From contig JAEXYA010000053.1 in the NCBI GenBank assembly GCA_023451825.1, positions 1 through 60,481 of the forward strand: a DNA stretch of 60,481 bases, given 5' to 3'. The DNA is from Pseudomonadota bacterium (GTDB taxonomy: Bacteria; Pseudomonadota; Alphaproteobacteria; Rhizobiales; Xanthobacteraceae). Below the pieces are notes generated by a model. That model was not told where the DNA came from, did not search any database, and saw only the letters and a program-made list of their open reading frames with translations. The number at the start of each line of letters is the position of its first letter. Position 1 is the stretch's first letter. This document shows positions 1 to 7,202 of the stretch, one piece after another. A program made the position numbers and the translations under genes.

Positions 1-40
1 ACGGGGGGGCTGGCCCCCCCCCCGGCCCGCCCCCGAATGT
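1..40. other. G/C homopolymer-rich window edge
   Basis: The first 40 bases are almost only G and C, with runs of seven G and ten C that can fold on each other. The downstream neighbour of ccmA, usually ccmB, would be expected to begin about here on the minus strand. The ATG at 96-94 overlaps the ccmA stop but gives a peptide that does not resemble CcmB. The run may be a contig edge artefact or part of a palindromic intergenic repeat. I make no gene call. Confidence 0.4.
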
Positions 41-95
41 GCGGGAGAGGGGGCATGACCGGCGTAGCGTCGTGGCGCGCTGATTTCGAGCTGCA

Positions 96-713
96 TCACG
101 CCACGTCCCCGATCCGCAATTCCCGCGCCGCGATTCCCAGCGGTGTATGTGTCGCGGCCATGATCAGCCCGCCTCCGGCAAGATGCGTCGTCATCAGCCC
201 GGCAAACACCTTCTGGCTTCCGGCATCGAGGGCCGAGGTGGGCTCATCCAGCAGCCAGATCGGGCGCTTCACGGTCAGCAGCCGGGCGATCGACAGGCGG
301 CGACGCTGCCCCGCAGACAGAAAGCCCGCCGGCAACTGGGCTGCGTGGCCGAGGCCCACGGCCTCCAGCGCGGCGGCCGGCTCGCTCGCTATCCCGCCGA
401 GAAATTCCGCCCAGAAACCGAGGTTCTCCGTCACGGTCAGCGCCGGCTTGAGCGCATCGCGATGGCCGAGATAATGCGCCTGTTCGGCCACGCTGAGCTC
501 GGCGTCGCCGCCATCCAGCGCGATCGTGCCACCCGCCGGCGCAATCAGCCCGGCGATCAACCGCAGCAGCGACGTCTTGCCGGCGCCATTGGCGCCGACA
601 ACGGCCAGCGCCTCACCCGCGCTCGCCTCGAAATCGAGCCCCGCAAACACCTCGCGACCAGCGCGTATGCACCGCAATCCCTGGCCCGCAAGCCGCATCG
701 TCACTATGTCCAT
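96..713 (-). CDS. ccmA: Heme exporter ATP-binding subunit CcmA
   Basis: This 205-residue ABC ATPase is the size of CcmA, the ATPase of the CcmABCD machinery that prepares heme for attachment to periplasmic apocytochromes c. The Walker A motif GANGAGKT is at residues 40-47, the signature LSAGQRRRLSIARL at about 132-145, and Walker B with D-loop (WLLDEPTSALD) follows. It is followed on the same strand by the window edge, where ccmB would be expected, and is divergent from acnA. A start five codons later (MRLAGQGL) is equally plausible. Identification as CcmA rather than another small ABC ATPase rests on length, the short C-terminus and recalled acnA-ccmA linkage in Bradyrhizobium relatives. Confidence 0.88.
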   Translation of the reverse strand: MDIVTMRLAGQGLRCIRAGREVFAGLDFEASAGEALAVVGANGAGKTSLLRLIAGLIAPAGGTIALDGGDAELSVAEQAHYLGHRDALKPALTVTENLGFWAEFLGGIASEPAAALEAVGLGHAAQLPAGFLSAGQRRRLSIARLLTVKRPIWLLDEPTSALDAGSQKVFAGLMTTHLAGGGLIMAATHTPLGIAARELRIGDVA

Positions 714-794
714 GGCCTACTGATTTGTTTCGGAAGTCACGCGTTGTTGCATCATTTCGCAGGGCTGCAAACGGATTGCCGCAGTGGCAGAGGT

Positions 795-814
795 GTTAGA
801 AACATTCTATATAA
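795..814 (+). promoter_or_regulatory. Irr/ICE-like palindrome overlapping a -10 of acnA
   Basis: Upstream of acnA an interrupted palindrome TTAGAA-ACA-TTCTAT (796-810) runs into TATATAA (808-814), which could be a -10 element. In Bradyrhizobium and relatives the heme-responsive regulator Irr binds iron control elements built on TTAGAA/TTCTAA half-sites, and aconitase is an iron-sulfur enzyme. Binding by Irr is an inference from motif shape and context. The transcription start is not visible from sequence alone. Confidence 0.5.
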
Positions 815-925
815 GTCGTGCATTGATGCAGCACACAATCGGCCTCAAGCGAACTGGCCATGTCCGCCGATGGTGTTCGACGCCCCGCCCCGGGGTGTCT
901 CTCGCTTGAAATGGGACGCCTTCAC

Positions 926-3643
926 ATGACCTCACTCGACAGCTTCAAATGCCGCAAGACCCTCAAGGTGGGCACCAAGACCTACGTCTATTACAGCCTG
1001 CCGCAGGCCGAGAAGAACGGCCTCACCGGCATCTCGAAGCTGCCTTATTCGATGAAGATCCTGCTCGAGAACCTGCTGCGCAACGAAGACGACCGCACGG
1101 TGAAGAAGGCCGATATCGAGGCTTTTGCGAAATGGGCGAAGAAGCGCAAGCTCGAGCATGAAATCGCGTTCCGCCCTGCCCGCGTGCTGATGCAGGATTT
1201 TACGGGCGTGCCGGCCGTGGTCGATCTCGCCGCCATGCGCAACGCGATGCAGGCGCTGAAGGGCGATCCGAACAAAATCAACCCGCTGGTGCCGGTCGAT
1301 CTCGTCATCGACCACTCGGTGATCGTCAACTTCTTCGGTGACAACAAGGCCTTCGGCAAGAATGTCGCCGAGGAGTACAAGCAGAACAAGGAACGCTACG
1401 AGTTCCTGAAATGGGGCCAGAGCGCCTTCTCGAATTTCTCCGTGGTGCCGCCCGGCACCGGCATCTGCCACCAGGTCAATCTCGAATATCTGTCGCAGAC
1501 CGTCTGGACCAAGAAGCAGAAAATGAAGGTCGGCCGCACCACCGGCACCTTCGAAGTCGCCTATCCCGACACGTTGGTCGGCACCGACTCGCACACCACC
1601 ATGGTCAATGGCCTTGCCGTGCTCGGCTGGGGCGTCGGCGGCATCGAGGCGGAAGCCGCCATGCTTGGCCAGCCGCAATCGATGCTGCTGCCTGATGTGG
1701 TCGGCTTCAAATTGTCGGGCGCGCTGAAGGAAGGTGTCACCGCCACCGACCTCGTGCTCACGGTCACCCAGATGCTGCGCAAGCAGGGCGTGGTCGGCAA
1801 GTTCGTGGAATTCTATGGCCCCGGTCTCGACGCCATGTCGGTGGCCGACAAGGCCACGATCGGCAACATGGCGCCGGAATATGGCGCCACCTGCGGCTTC
1901 TTCCCAGTCGATGCTGCCGCTCTCGATTATCTGAAGACCTCGGGCCGCAAGCCGGCACGTGTCGCGCTCGTGGAGGCCTATTCCAAGGCGCAGGGCCTGT
2001 ATCGCACGGCCAAGTCGCCAGATCCGGTGTTCACTGAAACGCTGAAGCTCGATCTCGGCGATGTCGTGCCCTCAATGGCTGGCCCGAAGCGTCCGGAAGG
2101 CCGCGTCGCGCTGCCCGGGATCGCAGACGGCTTCGCCAATGCGCTCGCCAACGAATATAAGAAGCCCAACGCCGCGGAGCGCTTCCCCGTCGAGGGCAAG
2201 AATTTCGATCTCGGTCACGGCGATGTCGTCATCGCCGCCATCACATCCTGCACCAACACTTCGAATCCGAGCGTGCTCGTTGCTGCCGGCCTGCTCGCCC
2301 GTAATGCCGTTGCAAAGGGCTTGAAAGCGAAACCGTGGGTGAAGACATCGCTGGCGCCAGGCTCGCAGGTCGTCGCCGGCTATCTCGCCGATTCCGGCCT
2401 GCAGCTCGATCTCGACAAAGTGGGCTTCAACCTCGTTGGCTTCGGCTGCACCACCTGCATCGGCAATTCCGGCCCGCTGCCGGAAGAGATTTCCAAGACC
2501 ATCAACGAGAACGGGATCGTCGGTGCCGCCGTGCTGTCCGGTAACCGCAATTTCGAAGGCCGCGTCTCGCCGGACGTGCAGGCGAACTATCTCGCCTCGC
2601 CGCCGCTGGTCGTCGCTCATGCCCTTGCCGGCACCGTGACCAAGAATCTCGCGGTCGAGCCGATCGGCGAAGGCAAGGATGGCAAGCCGGTGTTCCTGAA
2701 GGACATCTGGCCGACCTCGACGGAAGTGAACGCGATCATCAAGAAGTATGTCACCTCGACGATCTTCAAGAAGAAATACGCGAACGTCTTCGAAGGCGAT
2801 GCCAACTGGAAGAAGATCAAGACCACCGGGAGCGAGACCTACAAGTGGAATATGAGCTCCACTTACGTGCAGAACCCGCCTTACTTCGAAGGCATGAAGA
2901 AGGTGCCTGAGCCGACCACGGATATCGTCGGCGCGCGCATCCTGGCGCTGTTCGGCGACAAGATCACCACCGACCACATTTCTCCGGCCGGTTCGATCAA
3001 GCTGACCTCGCCCGCCGGAAAATATCTGTCCGAGCACCAGGTGCGCCCGGCCGACTTCAATCAATACGGCACGCGCCGCGGCAATCATGAAGTGATGATG
3101 CGCGGCACCTTCGCCAATATCCGCATCAAGAATTTCATGATGCAGGGCGCCGACGGCAATGTGCCGGAAGGCGGCATGACCAAGCACTGGCCCGATGGCG
3201 AGGCGATGTCGATCTTCGACGCCGCGATGAAGTATCAGGCCGAGCAGGTGCCGCTGGTGATCTTTGGCGGCGCCGAATACGGCAATGGCTCATCGCGCGA
3301 CTGGGCGGCAAAAGGCACGCGCCTGCTCGGTGTTCGTGCCGTCATCACGGAAAGTTTCGAGCGCATCCATCGCTCCAACCTTGTCGGCATGGGCGTGTTG
3401 CCTCTGACCTTCGAGAGTGGTTCGTCGTGGAAGAAGCTCGGTCTCACGGGCAGCGAGCAGGTCACGATTCGCGGGCTCACCGGCGAGATCAAGCCGCGCC
3501 AGAAGATGGTGGCAGAAATCACGATGGCGGATGGCAAGGTGCATAAGGAAACACTGCTCTGCCGCATCGATACGCTGGACGAGCTCGAATACTACCGCAA
3601 CGGCGGTATTCTGCATTATGTGCTGCGTCAGCTGGCCGCGTAG
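926..3643 (+). CDS. acnA: Aconitate hydratase AcnA
   Basis: This 905-residue protein interconverts citrate and isocitrate in the cytoplasm and has the normal length of bacterial AcnA/IRP-type aconitases. The 4Fe-4S ligands are visible as Cys in TSCTNTSNPS and two Cys in GFGCTTCIGNSGP. The swivel domain follows, with GDKITTDHISPAGSI and EYGNGSSRDWAAKG containing the substrate-binding Ser/Arg. The start MTSLDSFKC was chosen because it matches the family N-terminus; an upstream in-frame ATG at 860 would add 22 unsupported residues. A terminator follows, so it is probably monocistronic. The Irr-like palindrome upstream suggests iron control. Confidence 0.97.
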   Translation: MTSLDSFKCRKTLKVGTKTYVYYSLPQAEKNGLTGISKLPYSMKILLENLLRNEDDRTVKKADIEAFAKWAKKRKLEHEIAFRPARVLMQDFTGVPAVVDLAAMRNAMQALKGDPNKINPLVPVDLVIDHSVIVNFFGDNKAFGKNVAEEYKQNKERYEFLKWGQSAFSNFSVVPPGTGICHQVNLEYLSQTVWTKKQKMKVGRTTGTFEVAYPDTLVGTDSHTTMVNGLAVLGWGVGGIEAEAAMLGQPQSMLLPDVVGFKLSGALKEGVTATDLVLTVTQMLRKQGVVGKFVEFYGPGLDAMSVADKATIGNMAPEYGATCGFFPVDAAALDYLKTSGRKPARVALVEAYSKAQGLYRTAKSPDPVFTETLKLDLGDVVPSMAGPKRPEGRVALPGIADGFANALANEYKKPNAAERFPVEGKNFDLGHGDVVIAAITSCTNTSNPSVLVAAGLLARNAVAKGLKAKPWVKTSLAPGSQVVAGYLADSGLQLDLDKVGFNLVGFGCTTCIGNSGPLPEEISKTINENGIVGAAVLSGNRNFEGRVSPDVQANYLASPPLVVAHALAGTVTKNLAVEPIGEGKDGKPVFLKDIWPTSTEVNAIIKKYVTSTIFKKKYANVFEGDANWKKIKTTGSETYKWNMSSTYVQNPPYFEGMKKVPEPTTDIVGARILALFGDKITTDHISPAGSIKLTSPAGKYLSEHQVRPADFNQYGTRRGNHEVMMRGTFANIRIKNFMMQGADGNVPEGGMTKHWPDGEAMSIFDAAMKYQAEQVPLVIFGGAEYGNGSSRDWAAKGTRLLGVRAVITESFERIHRSNLVGMGVLPLTFESGSSWKKLGLTGSEQVTIRGLTGEIKPRQKMVAEITMADGKVHKETLLCRIDTLDELEYYRNGGILHYVLRQLAA

Positions 3644-3695
3644 ACCGGTTGCTGTGACCTCGTGCCTCACCTCGAAGTGAGTGGCGAGTGATTGG

Positions 3696-3727
3696 AAGGC
3701 GGCCTATGAAGAGCCGCCTTCTTCGTT
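3696..3727 (+). terminator. Intrinsic terminator after acnA
   Basis: AAGGCGGC (3696-3703) pairs perfectly with GCCGCCTT (3713-3720) around a nine-base loop. A T-containing tail (CTTCGTT) follows. It lies 52 bases past the acnA stop. Confidence 0.7.
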
Positions 3728-3820
3728 AGAAGACGTTGATCTTTTTAATGACCCCATCGAGCGGCACCAGATTGGTTTGTCCTATCTTGGTTGGCCCAAC
3801 TCCGAGCGCGGCACGTCTTG

Positions 3821-4594
3821 ATGAACTTTTCCTGTGACACATCGCGATGGACCGGCGCTCTCGGCGCCTGTTTCTTTCTTGCGTTCGGTTACAGCGCTTT
3901 CGCCGCGAACACGCAGGCGCAACCGCGTGCAGTGGTTGAACTCTTCACCTCGCAGGGCTGCTCGTCCTGCCCGCCCGCGGACCAGATCATCGGCGACCTC
4001 GCCAAGGATCCGTCGGTGATCGCGCTGAGCATGCCGGTCGACTACTGGGATTATCTCGGCTGGAAGGACACACTGGCCGATTCGCGCTTCAGCGCCCGGC
4101 AGAAGGCCTATTCGCAAATGCGCGGCGATCGCGACATCTATACGCCGCAGGCCGTCGTCAACGGCGCGACGCAGGTGATCGGCAGCGACGCGACAAAAAT
4201 CAAGACCGAGATCGATAGCACACGAAAAAGCGCAGCATCGGTGATGTCGGTGCCGGTGTCCGTTTCCGTATCAGGCAAACATGTGAACGTGTCCGTCGCT
4301 GCGTCCACGGAAGCATCGAGCAGTAATCACGGTGAAGTCTGGATCTGCTCGGTGTCGAAGACGGTCCCCATCACCGTTCGCCGCGGCGAGAATCGCGGAC
4401 GCGAGCTTACTTACTACAATGTGGTTCGCAACTGGCTGAAGGTCGGCGATTGGAACGGCAATGCGGCTAGCTGGACCGTGCCGCTGGAAAACGTCTCGCG
4501 CGATGGCGTCGATGCCGCTGTCGTTTATGTCCAGGATGGCTCGCGCGACAGACCTGGCCCCATGCGTGGTGCGGCATTCACGTCGCTCAGGTAG
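3821..4594 (+). CDS. Secreted DUF1223 family thioredoxin-like protein
   Basis: This protein of about 257 residues starts with a signal peptide (MNFSCDTSRW followed by a hydrophobic stretch ending AFAA). The DUF1223 hallmark ELFTSQGCSSCPPAD comes next, with a C-x-x-C pair in a thioredoxin-like fold. Members are periplasmic or exported proteins of unknown biochemical role, widespread in Rhizobiales. A TTG ten codons upstream is in frame, but the ATG at 3821 gives a cleaner signal peptide. It is flanked by the acnA terminator and by a structured intergenic region, so it is probably a single-gene unit. The family call is firm; the function is unknown. Confidence 0.85.
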   Translation: MNFSCDTSRWTGALGACFFLAFGYSAFAANTQAQPRAVVELFTSQGCSSCPPADQIIGDLAKDPSVIALSMPVDYWDYLGWKDTLADSRFSARQKAYSQMRGDRDIYTPQAVVNGATQVIGSDATKIKTEIDSTRKSAASVMSVPVSVSVSGKHVNVSVAASTEASSSNHGEVWICSVSKTVPITVRRGENRGRELTYYNVVRNWLKVGDWNGNAASWTVPLENVSRDGVDAAVVYVQDGSRDRPGPMRGAAFTSLR

Positions 4595-4665
4595 ATCGTT
4601 TTAACAGACGCCTAATCGTTGTGATGGCCGGGCTTGCGCCGGCAAAATGCGCGTGCGCACCCCAC

Positions 4666-4695
4666 AAAAAGAAAAGGACCAACTCACGTTGGCCC
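4666..4695 (-). terminator. Intrinsic terminator of the candidate small RNA
   Basis: Read on the minus strand, GGGCCAAC and GTTGGTCC form an 8-bp stem with one G-U pair around the loop GTGA. TTTTCTTTTT follows directly. The T tract lies only on this side, which fixes the direction of transcription as minus. Confidence 0.7.
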
Positions 4696-4800
4696 AGTGG
4701 GGATTAATATACTCACTGCGCAGGGTCCGATCCCAACGACCGCGGGGGGCTGGGGGCTGAGGAATCCGAGACCGGAAGAACCGGACCCGACGCAGTATCT
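4666..4800 (-). ncRNA. Candidate structured small RNA (minus strand)
   Basis: The 371-base gap between two plus-strand genes holds strong complementarity but no convincing ORF. ACTGCG (4715-4720) and GGGTCCG (4723-4729) pair with CGGACCC (4782-4788) and CGCAGT (4791-4796), making a 13-bp stem interrupted by a 2x2 internal loop. On the minus strand this hairpin comes first. A linker containing TATATTAA follows, then a GC hairpin with a T-rich tail at 4666-4695. The arrangement 'long hairpin, linker, intrinsic terminator' is that of a small RNA of about 130 nt. I do not recognise it as 6S, SRP, RNase P or tmRNA. The 5' end is approximate. Confidence 0.5.
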
Positions 4801-4965
4801 TCTTGTCGCAAGCCACAAGGGCATTCGATGGGCCGAATTTTGGCGGCAATAAGATTCGCCTAACGTTCCCGTGACGGAAGATTTCTTGCTTGCGGCCGCT
4901 CGAATACGGTCTTGCGGCAAAGGCCCGACGGCGCAATCATGTAAGTGATATGACAGGAGGCGCCG

Positions 4966-5325
4966 ATGCACGTGATTCCGGGAGACAACGACCCAAGTTC
5001 GAATCGCACGGCGACGGGCCCTGCGCCGGCTCCCGTCGTCAGCTTCAACCGGCTTGAGCTCGGTCGCATCCTCAATCTCTATGGGCGTATGGTCTCTGAC
5101 GGCGAGTGGCGGGATTACGCCATCGACTTCACCCGCGACCGCGCGATTTTCTCGGTATTCCGGCGCGCGTCGGAAATGCCGATCTACCGGATCGAGAAAG
5201 ACCCGCGCCTCGCGCGCAAACAGGGCATGTACAGCGTGGTCTCAGCGACGGGTATGATTCTGCGCCGCGGCCATGAGCTGGACCGGGTGCTGCTGGTGAT
5301 CGATCGGAAACTGGCGGTGGTGTGA
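4966..5325 (+). CDS. DUF2794 family conserved alphaproteobacterial protein
   Basis: This 119-residue soluble protein belongs to DUF2794, a small family almost confined to Alphaproteobacteria and without known function. The conserved part runs from VSFNRLELGRIL through RDYAIDFTRDRAIFSVFRR to the end; the first 30 residues are a variable Pro/Thr-rich stretch. A strong ribosome site, CAGGAGG, lies 7 bases before the ATG. It has its own leader after the candidate small RNA and is followed by a palindromic repeat, so it looks monocistronic. Confidence 0.88.
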   Translation: MHVIPGDNDPSSNRTATGPAPAPVVSFNRLELGRILNLYGRMVSDGEWRDYAIDFTRDRAIFSVFRRASEMPIYRIEKDPRLARKQGMYSVVSATGMILRRGHELDRVLLVIDRKLAVV

Positions 5326-5327
5326 TC

Positions 5328-5498
5328 TTCTCCCTCCCCCAAGCGGCGCAGCCGCGCCGTGGGGAGGGTGGATTGAAGCGAGCGTCCAGCGAGCTTCAAG
5401 ACGGGTGGGGTGTTTCCGCACACTTCGACGTCACGTGGGGCTTCCCACCCGGCGCTACGCGCCACCCTCCCCATTCGCTTCGCTCCGGGGAGGGAGAC
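5328..5498. repeat. Palindromic intergenic repeat, family A (copy 1)
   Basis: The segment begins TCTCCCTCCCCC and ends GGGGAGGGAGA, with internal complementary blocks such as CGGCGCAGCCGCGCCG, GGTGGGGT and CACCCGGCGCTACGCGCCACC. Similar elements occur at 11996, 55179 and, in a variant form, 60294. There is no transposase. These look like REP/MITE-type elements that fold when transcribed and may end transcription from both sides, here between the convergent DUF2794 and GNAT genes. Confidence 0.75.
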
Positions 5499-5512
5499 CA
5501 TGGGCCGCAGCT

Positions 5513-6037
5513 TTACGGCACCGAACTTCCGCCGCTTCCCAGCGCCCGCTGCATCGAGATCGTGTCCAGCCACCGCCCGAACTTGAATCCGACATTTGGA
5601 TGCGTGCCGATCATGTCGAAGCCGGCATTGCGATGCACGGCGACGGACCCTGCATTGGCGCTGTCACCGATGACGGCCACCATCTGCCGAAACCCCTTTG
5701 ATTCGCAGGCCTGGATCAGCGCCGCGAGCAGCTTGCCGCCGACGCCGCGGCGCTGCGCCGCCGGGGCGAGATAGATCGAATCCTCGACGGTGAAGCGATA
5801 GGCGACGCGTGGACGGTGCGGGCCGGCATAGGCATAGCCCAGCACTTGCTCGCCATCGGTCGCCACGAAATAGGGAAAGCCGCCACCAGCCAGCGCCTCG
5901 AATCGACGGGTCATTTCGGCAAGATCGGGTGGGTCGATTTCGAAAGTCGCGGTGCCGCGCAGAACGGCTTCTTCATAGATGGCCGTGATGGCGGGCAGAT
6001 CGGCGGTCATGGCCGCGCGGATGGTGATCTCGGACAT
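5513..6037 (-). CDS. GNAT family N-acetyltransferase (phosphinothricin acetyltransferase-like)
   Basis: This 174-residue protein starts ITIRAAMTADLPAITAIYEEAV and has the acetyl-CoA-binding segment QRRGVGGKLLAALI followed by VAVIGDSANAGSVAVHRNAGF. The pattern and length match the Pat/Bar/YncA-like subgroup, which acetylates phosphinothricin, methionine sulfone or similar amino acid analogues. The true substrate cannot be read from sequence. It lies downstream of the Bax-inhibitor gene on the same strand, but a terminator between them indicates separate transcription. Confidence 0.88.
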   Translation of the reverse strand: MSEITIRAAMTADLPAITAIYEEAVLRGTATFEIDPPDLAEMTRRFEALAGGGFPYFVATDGEQVLGYAYAGPHRPRVAYRFTVEDSIYLAPAAQRRGVGGKLLAALIQACESKGFRQMVAVIGDSANAGSVAVHRNAGFDMIGTHPNVGFKFGRWLDTISMQRALGSGGSSVP

Positions 6038-6063
6038 GGCGGAACCGTAGGTCTGCCACGGAC

Positions 6064-6095
6064 AAAAGAAAAGCCCCGGCTTTTGGCCGGGGCTT
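6064..6095 (-). terminator. Intrinsic terminator after the Bax-inhibitor-1 gene
   Basis: AAGCCCCGGC (6071-6080) pairs perfectly with GCCGGGGCTT (6086-6095). On the minus strand the stem is followed by TTTTCTTTTG. It ends the transcript of the gene at 6121-6906. Confidence 0.85.
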
Positions 6096-6120
6096 CGATC
6101 TCTTTTGCTATGCGCCGAAC

Positions 6121-6906
6121 TTACTCTTTCTGTCCGAGCAGCTGCAGCAGCAGCGTGAACAGGTTGATGAAGTTCAGGTAGAGCGACAGCGCACCGGTGA
6201 TGGCCGCACGCTCTGCAATCTCGCCACCCTGGGAAGCGTAGCCGTAGATGTAGTCGTTCTTCAGGCGCTGGGTGTCGTAGGCGGTGAGGCCTGCGAAGAT
6301 CAGCACGCCGACCACCGAGACGATGAACTGCAGCATCGACGAGGCGACGAAGATGTTCACGATGCTCGCGATGATGATGCCGAACAGGCCCATCAGCAGG
6401 AACGAGCCCATACCCGTCATGTCACGCTTGGTGGTGTAGCCATAGAGGCTCAGCGCACCGAACGACGCCGCCGTGATGAAGAACACGCGCACGATCGAGG
6501 TGTGCGTGTACACCAGGAAGATCGACGACAGCGAGACGCCCATCAGCGCTGCGAAGGCCCAGAACATGATCTGCGCAGTCGCCGGCTTCAGGCGGTTGAT
6601 GCCGAAGGAAATGGCGAACACCATCACCAGCGGTGCTGCGATGAACACCCACTTCAGCGGGCTGGCGAACATGTAATAGCCGAACGCCGACAGATGGGTC
6701 GAACCGACCCGTGCCACGGCATTCGAGGCGTCGGTGACGGCGCCCATATACACGCCCAGAGCAGCGAAGCCGGTGATGGCCAGGCCGATGGTCATGTAGT
6801 TGTAGATGCGCAGCATATAGGAGCGCAGGCCTGCATCCACGGCGGCGGCGTCGCGCGTGCCGGCCTGGCCGAAGGGAGAGGCGTAGTTACGGTCTAGATC
6901 CGACAT
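6121..6906 (-). CDS. Bax inhibitor-1/YccA family membrane protein
   Basis: This inner-membrane protein of about 261 residues has roughly seven hydrophobic segments. The family signature region near the middle reads FWAFAALMGVSLSSIFLVY, and late helices contain GLTAYDTQRLKNDYIYG and SLYLNFINLFTLLLQLLG. Members of the BI-1/TMBIM family in bacteria (YccA, YbhL) are linked to membrane-protein quality control through FtsH or to ion leak; a specific role is not shown here. The start MSDLDRNYASPFGQAG is preceded by GAGG and fits the family; an upstream in-frame ATG at 6942 is less likely. No gene is seen in the 296 bases between it and the ABC permease. Confidence 0.92.
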   Translation of the reverse strand: MSDLDRNYASPFGQAGTRDAAAVDAGLRSYMLRIYNYMTIGLAITGFAALGVYMGAVTDASNAVARVGSTHLSAFGYYMFASPLKWVFIAAPLVMVFAISFGINRLKPATAQIMFWAFAALMGVSLSSIFLVYTHTSIVRVFFITAASFGALSLYGYTTKRDMTGMGSFLLMGLFGIIIASIVNIFVASSMLQFIVSVVGVLIFAGLTAYDTQRLKNDYIYGYASQGGEIAERAAITGALSLYLNFINLFTLLLQLLGQKE

Positions 6907-7202
6907 GGTCGAAACCTCGATAAGTTGTCCAGGCGCCCGCAAAGGGTGTGCGTCGCTGGCCCGATTTATATCCCAGATTCAGCGCCGTACGGGATGAATA
7001 TCTCGACACAAACACTGAAGGCCTGACCCAAAGGGTATGTGGTAAACTAACACATTCCCCGCAAGCTTCCACGCGTGGCGGAATGTCGCTCCGCATGGCT
7101 CACGCGCGAAACTGGTAAATGGCTTTGCTCGCACGGGCTTGCCGATTCCGCACTGTTTTGTGCGAATCGACCGCTTCATTCACCGCATCGTACCGAAACG
7201 GG

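Noticed and set aside
860..925. Extended aconitase start at 860
   Set aside because: The extra 22 residues do not match the family, and the start at 926 gives the known N-terminus MTSLDSFKC.
4666..4800. Identity of the structured RNA as 6S or SRP RNA
   Set aside because: The SRP tetraloop context (GGTCCGGAAGGAAGCAGCC-like) and the large central bubble of 6S are not present, and the neighbouring genes (ybgF/zapA or ffh contexts) do not fit.
4601..4936. A 111-codon minus-strand frame in the acnA-DUF2794 region
   Set aside because: It runs through the structured RNA and terminator, is Arg/Pro-rich and lacks a ribosome site.
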